Shown in pieces: positions 8,497 to 14,846 of a stretch of 16,710 nucleotides of DNA. Positions within the stretch are counted from its first letter, which is position 1. The number at the start of each line of letters is the position of its first letter. The stretch is from NCBI GenBank assembly GCA_018676385.1, contig JABHEX010000366.1:1-16710 (forward strand), in the 5' to 3' direction. The position numbers and the translations under genes are program-made. The notes under the pieces were generated by a model. It did no database searches, was not told the DNA's origin, and saw only the letters and a program-made list of their open reading frames with translations. Origin of the DNA: Akkermansiaceae bacterium. GTDB taxonomy: Bacteria; Verrucomicrobiota; Verrucomicrobiia; Verrucomicrobiales; Akkermansiaceae.

Positions 8497-8530
8497 AGCC
8501 CCAGATGACAAAAAGATGTCAACCGGGGCT
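8497..8530. terminator. two-part dyad hairpin between the SHD1-like gene and map
   Basis: Outer arms AGCCCC/GGGGCT (8497-8502 and 8525-8530) and inner arms TGACA/TGTCA (8506-8510 and 8517-8521) are separated by matched 3-nt internal loops around a 6-nt loop. It lies 27 nt beyond the TAA that ends the extended SHD1-like frame, as a terminator would. No T-run follows the stem in that direction; the T-run on that strand is in the loop. The inner TGACA-N6-TGTCA dyad could also be an operator upstream of map. Confidence 0.5.
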
Positions 8531-8557
8531 TATTGAAAACACTTCGCAGTTTAGCGT

Positions 8558-9238
8558 TTAGCGATTCTTCAATACCTTGGTCAGCAAGGCACGGTTACTG
8601 GACTCAGTCCTAACAACTTCACCGTCAACGAGAACATCAACAACTACGCCCGTCATGCTGTCTACCCGGCGACCGCCAGGCACGTTAGGACCACATCATC
8701 CACCTCCGGATGCTGGCTTACTCTTCCGCACAATACTAATAGATCGTGTAGGTAGTGTGACTGAATCAGAATCGTAAATTTTTCCACTGCTTAGATTACC
8801 AGTGGTAGTTTTTCTATCTGAGCCACCTTTGTTTAAGTTCCCTTGAGTGTAATAGAGCGTGTATTTTATCTGCACGTCTTCAATCGAATTTTCACCACGA
8901 TTATACACCTCAATATTGTAATGAGTGGGGATGGTATCTCCAGATTTAACGCCTTTGACCTCATCAAAATCAAGTCGGATGTAGCGAGCAATAGCCAGCG
9001 CATCCCGCTTTGATAATATGTATTTTTTGCAATCCTCAGAGATGATATTGATTGGGAATGACTTCATACTTCCGGATGGATATCTCACGGTAACTTTACC
9101 TTTCTTGGCATCAAAAGCAGTCAAGGTTGCAGTGAAAGACTTCGATCTGTCCGCGCTGTAGTATGTCCGCTGCTCGATTGCGTCAGCACACACAGTCGTC
9201 AGCGTGATTACTAACAAATAGATTGTAAAATTTTTCAT
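8558..9238 (-). CDS. secreted SHD1-like protein with an in-frame TGA (candidate selenoprotein)
   Basis: From the ATG at 9238 the frame encodes a signal peptide (about 1-20) and an SLA1-homology-1-like segment (about 23-74, RTYYSADRSKSFTATL onward). A beta-rich region of alternating strands (about 95-170) and a Ser/Gly linker follow. A TGA at 8696-8698 (residue 181) interrupts the frame, which then runs 45 more codons to TAA at 8558-8560. The extension contains CGPNVPGGRR and a strand-like block (VVVDVLVDGEVVRTE). This block looks like the C-terminal strand that ends such secreted proteins in PVC bacteria. A GGUC-loop hairpin sits 21 nt past the TGA. The residue may be selenocysteine, or the gene may carry a nonsense mutation giving a 180-residue product. 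It lies 51 nt downstream of the anti-sigma gene. A TTG at 9278-9280 is rejected as a start because it precedes the signal peptide. Confidence 0.6.
8663..8682 (-). promoter_or_regulatory. SECIS-like hairpin downstream of the in-frame TGA
   Basis: In mRNA sense the sequence folds as UGCCUGGC-GGUC-GCCGGGUA. This is an 8-bp stem with two G-U wobbles and a tetraloop GGUC. The loop begins 21 nt after the TGA. The E. coli fdhF SECIS presents AGGUCU in its loop at nearly the same distance, with the G and U contacted by SelB. The match is by eye, and such hairpins are common enough that it is suggestive only. Confidence 0.45.
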
Positions 9239-9289
9239 AGACTTAGGATAGAGGGATGGGGATCTGTCGTCAACTTGCAAATCCCATTG

Positions 9290-10642
9290 CTACGGTGATT
9301 TTTGCATGATTTGCAGGGCTTTTCGTACGAGATCGATGGCCTTCTTACGCTCTTCAACAAGCGACGCCCCATCTGTTTTTTCAATAACATCAACCATCTC
9401 GGTTAACTGGTCGGCATCTAAAATACCAGAAGCGGGATAGTCGGAGAGCATCATACCCATCGCGGCAATCATGGATGCAAATCGCATATCATGTGACACC
9501 TCAATCCATGCTTTTGGCCTCTCTGCCGTAAGCTTGCTATCACCGCCAAGCGTCAGGTCAACGGATGAATGATACAATGAATCAGATTTCTTGTTATCCA
9601 TAAGCAGCTCATAAATGACATAGTTGCCTCGCGTGCGGGAGGCTAACATCGGGGCCTTAGTTGTTGGTTCTTTTCCCTCCTTAGTCACGGAACTGGCGTA
9701 ACCCAGTAGACGTAATCTTTTCACGTGCTCTGAGTTCACAACTAATGATGCAACCGCATCAGAAACCTCAGCACCCGAGAGTGCATGCACATGCACCGCT
9801 AACAAGTGAGTCTGCGGATTCCAAGGTGTCTGACACAACTCAATACTAGCTGTAACCTTACCATTGCTCATCATTTTAGGCTTACTGTAGGTGAAGTGAT
9901 TGATCATTTCCTCGATACGTACGACTCTGCGTGACGGAAGCACGCCAGAATACGTAATATGACGTTTAATCCAGGGCCAACTAGCAGCACCGGATGCCAC
10001 GGGTACCATTATTTTTTGAGAAACAGACACGTCCTGCCAATCTTTGAGATCGAGATCAGGGAGATCATCCACAGCTTTCATTTCCATCGATTCGATTCGC
10101 TGCCGCACAGTTTTTCGAAACCCCTCAGTGTCATTGCTCATCGCAGCACTGACTGCACGAGCTGCATCAGATATTTTGCCCTTATTTTTGGTAGTTTCCG
10201 ATTCAATGGAAACCGGCAACATCAGACCAATGGTGTCTGCATTTATCCATTCCCACTTGGGGGTCTTGTTTTCCGCACTGGTGCTATCTTCTATTTTTTC
10301 ACCTCCCACGATCAATAGCACCACAGCGACAGCAGCCGCAATACCGGCCGCTGACACGACTGGCTTCCTCCAGAATGAAATCCGAGTGCTAGAGGCGATT
10401 TCTGAAATCACGGGGCTCGACCCAGCACTTCGAACCGCAATCAGCTGCTCACTGGTGAGCATCGTCGCGCCATCAGGGCTCAATATTTCGCGCACCAGGC
10501 GCGCCGTATCTCGTGCTTCCTCAACCGCTTTGGCGATGCGCACATCCGAACACACGACTCGGGCTAGCTCAATGGCGTCATCACCAGTCAGCTCCCCAAT
10601 GGCGAAGGCTGTGATACGCGGATCGTTAAGTTCTATTTTCAT
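9290..10642 (-). CDS. anti-sigma/YfbK-like protein lacking the von Willebrand A domain
   Basis: A 450-residue protein from the ATG at 10642. The N-terminus (NDPRITAFAIGELTGDDA) resembles cytoplasmic anti-sigma-type segments. One membrane helix lies at about 96-113. The outer part has LPSRRVVRIEEMINHF (235-250) and TPWNP (272-276), which match the region preceding the vWA domain in YfbK-type proteins. From about 298 the protein resumes with HVKRLRLLGY and a C-terminal stretch like the DUF3520 region that normally follows vWA. The roughly 200-residue vWA domain with its MIDAS motif is absent, and the frame is open throughout. It lies 23 nt after the sigma factor stop. A GTG at 10669 overlapping that stop is a less likely start. 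Likely role: membrane-bound regulator of the upstream sigma factor. Confidence 0.75.
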   Translation of the reverse strand: MKIELNDPRITAFAIGELTGDDAIELARVVCSDVRIAKAVEEARDTARLVREILSPDGATMLTSEQLIAVRSAGSSPVISEIASSTRISFWRKPVVSAAGIAAAVAVVLLIVGGEKIEDSTSAENKTPKWEWINADTIGLMLPVSIESETTKNKGKISDAARAVSAAMSNDTEGFRKTVRQRIESMEMKAVDDLPDLDLKDWQDVSVSQKIMVPVASGAASWPWIKRHITYSGVLPSRRVVRIEEMINHFTYSKPKMMSNGKVTASIELCQTPWNPQTHLLAVHVHALSGAEVSDAVASLVVNSEHVKRLRLLGYASSVTKEGKEPTTKAPMLASRTRGNYVIYELLMDNKKSDSLYHSSVDLTLGGDSKLTAERPKAWIEVSHDMRFASMIAAMGMMLSDYPASGILDADQLTEMVDVIEKTDGASLVEERKKAIDLVRKALQIMQKSP

Positions 10643-10665
10643 GGTTATTACTAAATTATTGTAAG

Positions 10666-11217
10666 TCACTTCAACTCGTCAGGGAGGATTTCACGAAGCC
10701 TCTTCATGCCAGCATGTATGAGGAATCCAACATTTCCGTTGGTTAGTCCGGTTTCATCACTAATTTCTTTGTAACTGTATCCTTTTTCAAATTTGAGCGT
10801 TATGGCAGTAGCCTGATTTTGTGGCAGTCGGGCGATATAGCTTTTTACTAGCTTAACCCTATCGTTTGTTGCAGCAATTTCTCCAGGGCTGGAAATCTCG
10901 CTATCCTTGGCAGTGAGCGTTTCATCCTCTACTAAAACCAGTCTTTTCTCTTTGCGAAGAACATCCAATGCACGGTTTCTACACACGGTAAAAAGCCATG
11001 ATTTTAGCCCATCACGGACTTTGCCAACGTCTTGTTGGTAAAGTCGAATAAAAGTGTCCTGTACAATATCGCGAGCTCGGTCGGTGTCATGGACGATAGT
11101 TCTTGCAAAGCCAATGAGGGGTGACTGGTATTCGGAGATCGCCCGCTCCACGAGCTCTGCGTTGGTTTCAATCATGTCCTGTTCAGTGTCCTGTTCAGTG
11201 TCCTTACTTGCGACCAT
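10666..11217 (-). CDS. ECF-type RNA polymerase sigma factor
   Basis: From the ATG at 11217 the protein has 183 residues. An alternative ATG at 11175 gives 169 and starts in the way most ECF factors do (IETNAELVERAI). Region 2 contains ARDIVQDTFIRLY and the -10-binding helix WLFTVCRNRALDVLR. Region 4 has LPQNQATAITLKFEKGYSYKEISDETGL, a helix-turn-helix for the -35 element. An acidic linker joins them. It is followed directly by a membrane anti-sigma-like gene, the usual arrangement of a signal-responsive pair. A TTG at 11289 overlaps rex and is not favoured. The N-terminus holds a 12-bp tandem repeat coding for DTEQDTEQD. It ends with TGA. Confidence 0.92.
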   Translation of the reverse strand: MVASKDTEQDTEQDMIETNAELVERAISEYQSPLIGFARTIVHDTDRARDIVQDTFIRLYQQDVGKVRDGLKSWLFTVCRNRALDVLRKEKRLVLVEDETLTAKDSEISSPGEIAATNDRVKLVKSYIARLPQNQATAITLKFEKGYSYKEISDETGLTNGNVGFLIHAGMKRLREILPDELK

Positions 11218-11275
11218 TGAGGCACTTTCATTGTAATTAACGATACAGTCAGGATTTCCTTGGCATAAAAATGCG

Positions 11276-11899
11276 TTATTTTCTGACAAAGTAATTTAGA
11301 TGCTCCAATTCCAAGGCAAGATCGACATTATTCACAGTAATTTCCTGTGGCACTTTTAGCACCACGGGGGAGAAATTAAGAACCCCTTGAATACCGGCAT
11401 TGACGAGACCATTGGCAACCTGCTGAGCTTGTTCCCCCGGCACGCAGAGAATCGCTAGGGCCACTTTATGTTCCTTGATAAACGCCGCCATTACATCCGT
11501 CGAATGAAGCGGCACCGGAATGTCGTTGACGCCTATTTCAGCCGCTTTGGCATCAAAAGCCGCGAGGATTTCGTAGCCTTCTTTCTTAAAACCATCATAG
11601 CGTAATAAGGCACTGCCCAAATTTCCAGCGCCCACCATGATCACTGGCTGCAATTTGGCTCGCCCCAGACCTTCATGGATTGCTTGACGCAAAGCCTCAA
11701 CGGGATAACCCCTACCTCGCGTACCAAAAGTGCCCAGATAAGCCAAGTCGCGCCTCAGTTGTGACGGCTTGACCCCAGCTGCAGTTGCAAGCGCACTCGA
11801 GCTTACCATCTCATGTTTGTTGTAGTACAGGCGTTCCAAACAGCGCGCATACAGTGATATACGGTAAATGGATTTTTGGGGTATTTCCTCTTTAAACAT
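11276..11899 (-). CDS. rex: redox-sensing transcriptional repressor Rex
   Basis: A 207-residue protein. The N-terminal winged helix includes the conserved KPSQLRRDLAYLGTFGTRGRGY (44-65). The Rossmann domain has VGAGNLG (89-95), which binds NADH/NAD+, then CVPGEQAQ. The C-terminal helix LALELEHLNYF swaps between subunits. Rex represses anaerobic, fermentative and respiratory genes when NADH is low and releases DNA when NADH rises. Length and motifs are standard. It lies 57 nt after the dehydrogenase stop. No clear Rex operator (TTGTGA-N6-TCACAA) was seen upstream of it. The start is an ATG at 11899, and it ends with TAA. Confidence 0.96.
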   Translation of the reverse strand: MFKEEIPQKSIYRISLYARCLERLYYNKHEMVSSSALATAAGVKPSQLRRDLAYLGTFGTRGRGYPVEALRQAIHEGLGRAKLQPVIMVGAGNLGSALLRYDGFKKEGYEILAAFDAKAAEIGVNDIPVPLHSTDVMAAFIKEHKVALAILCVPGEQAQQVANGLVNAGIQGVLNFSPVVLKVPQEITVNNVDLALELEHLNYFVRK

Positions 11900-11956
11900 A
11901 ACCTTAAAATCACTACTTTTGTAATTATTTACTATCTCACGATATCACATTGTTAC

Positions 11957-12877
11957 CTATGGTGTCGAGGTGTTGATGATATTTGTGATTTCCAGTGCAA
12001 GATTCAATGCTGCCGCACCTTGTTGCCCGGAAACTTGGGGTGTCTCCCCCCTGCTAGCACACTCGACAAATGACGCCAACTCCAGCTTTAGGGGCTCGTC
12101 TTTTTCTATTTCAACATCGACTTTTTCCACCCCATTTTGAGTCATGGTATAGACGCCAGCACTTTGCTCTTGATAATCGAGCGATAGGTAACAATCACCT
12201 TGAAAGACCCGAATTTTGCGCATCCTCTCGGGGCTAATCCTACTGGATGTAACATTGGCAACACAACCATTCTCAAATCTAATCCTCGCGTTGGCAATAT
12301 CCTCACGCTCCGTCATAACCGCTACACCCACAGCATCAACACTTTGCACAGGTGAATTAACAAGATGTAGGATGATCTCAAGATCATGAATCATCAAATC
12401 CAGTACAACACCGATATCGATACTACGATTGGGAAACGGCGAGAGTCGATGCGCTTCTATGAAGCGAGGATTCGATAAACTACCCTCGAGTTTACGCATG
12501 ACAGGATTGAACCGCTCAATGTGACCAATCTGAAGCACGCAAGACTTTTCCCGAGATTTTTCAATTAGCGCACGCGCATCATCAAGCGAATTTGCAATCG
12601 GCTTTTCCATTAAGACGTGCACACCTTGATTCATCAAGGCACAACCTACCGTACGATGCGCAATGGTTGGCACCGCTACTGTCGCTGCATCGACTTCTTT
12701 GGAAAAATCATCGAGCGAATCCACAGCAACTCCACCAAACTCTTCAGCAACGGCCTGCGCTCGCGCCTTGTCCTGGTCGTAAATAGCCACCAAATCTGCC
12801 TTTTCAAGAAGGGCGAAAACTCTAGCGTGATTTCGTCCCATTGCTCCAGCTCCCGCCACACCTACTTTTATACTCAT
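11957..12877 (-). CDS. Gfo/Idh/MocA-family dehydrogenase (probably UDP-sugar type)
   Basis: A 306-residue protein. The Rossmann motif GVAGAGAMGRNHARV (6-20) binds NAD(P). The conserved EKPI (91-94) supplies the catalytic Lys, and GHIERFNP follows. DLMIHDLEIILHL carries the His and Asp of the active site. The GHIERFNP and DLMIHDLDI-type blocks are shared with GnnA-like UDP-GlcNAc 3-dehydrogenases, which feed 3-amino sugars to lipid A. That assignment is an inference, since no gnnB or lpx gene is in the window. It is the first gene of the minus-strand block. The start is an ATG at 12877, and it ends with TAG. Confidence 0.85.
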   Translation of the reverse strand: MSIKVGVAGAGAMGRNHARVFALLEKADLVAIYDQDKARAQAVAEEFGGVAVDSLDDFSKEVDAATVAVPTIAHRTVGCALMNQGVHVLMEKPIANSLDDARALIEKSREKSCVLQIGHIERFNPVMRKLEGSLSNPRFIEAHRLSPFPNRSIDIGVVLDLMIHDLEIILHLVNSPVQSVDAVGVAVMTEREDIANARIRFENGCVANVTSSRISPERMRKIRVFQGDCYLSLDYQEQSAGVYTMTQNGVEKVDVEIEKDEPLKLELASFVECASRGETPQVSGQQGAAALNLALEITNIINTSTP

Positions 12878-13228
12878 GACGAAAGATCTATTACATCCTC
12901 AACTCAATGACAAGACTTGTCCTACCTACTGCTTACAGTGACCCAATCATTATTAAAAAATAATGATCTTATTTTCTAAGATAATTCAATTCACAGTGGT
13001 TATAGCTATGTAATCGATGACAATCCACTGATGAAATTACATTCAATTACTGCTCTGCACTAAATAAACAACAGCAACAAACCCCTTAAAATCGTATTTT
13101 TTCCTCTCGCCAGCAATTTCCAAGCTTCTATAGTGGTGATCATACAAAGTTAATTCGACATCATTTATCCATAGATTATCCATCTCGCCGTTACCCGCAG
13201 TTTTACTCAAATTCAAAATAAATAAACC
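12878..13228. other. divergent intergenic region with two inverted repeats
   Basis: About 350 nt between the minus-strand dehydrogenase and the plus-strand squalene-cyclase-like gene. A perfect short palindrome, GACAAG-A-CTTGTC, lies at 12909-12921, 32-44 nt from the dehydrogenase start. An AT-only-rich hairpin, ATCATTATT-AAAA-AATAATGAT, lies at 12946-12967 with a 9-bp perfect stem. The rest is AT-rich with no gene or convincing promoter pair that I can defend. Confidence 0.6.
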
Positions 13229-14680
13229 ATGAGCCTACACGCACAATTATCACCCGAAGCCCAAGCACGGCTTCAAGCGCAGCAAAGAAACTCCACCATC
13301 ACCAGTATCATCATTTCGATTTTGTCGATACTACTCGTAGGCATCATTCTGCTCTACTGGTTCCTGCCAGTCATTGAAAACGTCACTCCTGATATTGTCT
13401 CCTATCAAGCAGGCGCTGATGAAAAAGATAATGTGCAAAAGCGTGAGATGACACGCGCCGTCGAGCGCAAACCTTCCGCTCCTTCTTCTTCGATGGCTAA
13501 AGTCATTGCAGCCAACACGACCTCACCTACTGCTGTTCCGGTTCCAGAAGTTGACGTGCCCGATCCCTCCGCAGACTTTGGTAATGGCGATGACTTTGGT
13601 GATGGATGGGGTAGCGGTGATGGCGACGGCGGCGGTGGATTCGGAAACATTCCACAGACCATGAAAAAACGCTGCAGCCTCGAAGATCGCATGGATCGCC
13701 TCTTGAAAAATGGTGGTAACAAACAATGCGAAGAAGCCGTAATGAAAGCGCTCCGTTGGCTCAAAAAAACTCAAAACCCCGACGGCAGCTGGACCGGAGC
13801 TAACAAAGGGGCTATGACCGGATTCGCCGTGCTGGCATTTCTTGGCCACTGTGAGACTCCAAACTCGGAAGAATTCGGTGATGCTGTTACCCGTGGGATC
13901 GTATATCTCATCAATCTGGGAATGAAAAATGATGGTAGGCTAGCCACTGCCGACGTAGGCTCTCACCACTGGGTCTATGAACACGGAATCGCCACTTACG
14001 CGCTTGCCGAAGCCTATACCTTCTGCAGCGGGTTAGGGATCAACCTGCCTAATCTCGATAAAGTCACCAAGACAGCAGGAGATATGATCATTACCGGGCA
14101 GACAGATGATGGTGGTTGGCTCTACGGCTACAAATCAGGCGGTGGCAGTGACAACTCCGTGGGGTTCTGGCAAATCCAAGCACTAAAGGCTTGTAAGCAT
14201 ACTAAGCTGTGGGAGGAAAAGAATTTTAAAACAGTTTCTCGCAAAGCACTTGAATGGCTTGGCACGGCACAAGGGACAAATGGCGCAATCGGTTACCGTG
14301 GCAGCCCAAGCAAAAGCCCTGGACTAACAGGCGGTGGTGTTCTCGCCTTCCAAATGTGGGGTAAATCGCATGCCAAGGAAGTTAGGCAAGGCACTAAATA
14401 TATCCGTGCTAATACCTCATTTAAGTGGGGTGAGCCAGATTCAAGCCTCTATTATCATTACTACAATGCCCAATGCATGATTAACCGCGGAGGAGAAGAT
14501 TGGAAGTTCTACAATGATCTGTTCCGTGACGAACTACTCAAAAACCAAAAGCCAGACGGCACGTGGAATAACCCAGCCAAACACAGCGGTAACCTACACA
14601 TGAGCACCTGCCTCGCCACATTTATGCTGGAGGTTTACTACCGTTTCTTACCAGCCACAGGCCGAAAAAATAATAGGTGA
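13229..14680 (+). CDS. membrane-anchored squalene-cyclase/prenyltransferase-like toroid protein
   Basis: A 483-residue protein. An N-terminal membrane helix (about 23-47) is followed by a Pro/Ser linker and a Gly/Asp-rich stretch (110-138). The alpha/alpha toroid domain carries four QW-like repeats: TQNPDGSW, TGQTDDGGW, AQGTNGAIGY and NQKPDGTW. The DxDD acid motif of squalene-hopene cyclases is not present, so it is probably not a cyclase. It may instead bind proteins or polymers outside the membrane. PVC bacteria often keep such proteins beside MoxR-type genes, as here. The start is an ATG at 13229 without an obvious ribosome binding site. It ends at TGA, and 11 further codons to TAG would run into the terminator, so this TGA looks like the true stop. 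Confidence 0.85.
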   Translation: MSLHAQLSPEAQARLQAQQRNSTITSIIISILSILLVGIILLYWFLPVIENVTPDIVSYQAGADEKDNVQKREMTRAVERKPSAPSSSMAKVIAANTTSPTAVPVPEVDVPDPSADFGNGDDFGDGWGSGDGDGGGGFGNIPQTMKKRCSLEDRMDRLLKNGGNKQCEEAVMKALRWLKKTQNPDGSWTGANKGAMTGFAVLAFLGHCETPNSEEFGDAVTRGIVYLINLGMKNDGRLATADVGSHHWVYEHGIATYALAEAYTFCSGLGINLPNLDKVTKTAGDMIITGQTDDGGWLYGYKSGGGSDNSVGFWQIQALKACKHTKLWEEKNFKTVSRKALEWLGTAQGTNGAIGYRGSPSKSPGLTGGGVLAFQMWGKSHAKEVRQGTKYIRANTSFKWGEPDSSLYYHYYNAQCMINRGGEDWKFYNDLFRDELLKNQKPDGTWNNPAKHSGNLHMSTCLATFMLEVYYRFLPATGRKNNR

Positions 14681-14712
14681 TACTGGCACTATCAACTTAC
14701 TAAACCTATCAC

Positions 14713-14745
14713 ATAGCTCTTCTCTTGCAGAGGGGCTATTTTTTT
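14713..14745 (+). terminator. intrinsic terminator after the squalene-cyclase-like gene
   Basis: An 11-bp stem (14713-14723 with 14729-14739, including two G-U pairs) encloses a 5-nt loop and runs into seven T residues (14739-14745). It is a classical Rho-independent terminator on the plus strand. It separates this gene from the downstream moxR-type operon. Confidence 0.88.
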
Positions 14746-14780
14746 GTACGTCTCTCCAAGTTCTTTTCATACTTCTCATC

Positions 14781-14809
14781 TTGCTCAAAAATAATTTTAT
14801 CGATAAGAT
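14781..14809 (+). promoter_or_regulatory. possible sigma-70-type promoter for the moxR-linked operon
   Basis: TTGCTC (14781-14786) and TAAGAT (14804-14809) are separated by 17 nt. They stand 37 nt before the start codon and just after a strong terminator, where a new promoter is needed. The match to consensus is moderate. Confidence 0.4.
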
Positions 14810-14846
14810 GTATATAGTTGTCGTGTAAACGTCCCGGCTCCGAGAT

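Noticed and set aside
8577..8777. Plus-strand 66-codon frame opposite the SHD1-like gene
   Set aside because: Its Thr/Ser/Pro-rich product is the antisense of Val- and Gly-rich codons on the minus strand; no domain, start signal or neighbour supports it.
10643..10669. GTG start of the anti-sigma gene overlapping the sigma factor stop
   Set aside because: The ATG at 10642 gives the start (MKIELNDPRIT) expected for this type of N-terminus; the extra nine residues look like untranslated spacer.
11900..11956. Rex operator upstream of rex
   Set aside because: TGTGATATCGTGAG is present, but the half-sites point the same way and do not form the TTGTGA-N6-TCACAA inverted repeat.
14681..14716. Readthrough extension of the squalene-cyclase-like protein past its TGA
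   Set aside because: Only 11 codons before TAG, which falls inside the terminator stem, and the protein is already of full length.
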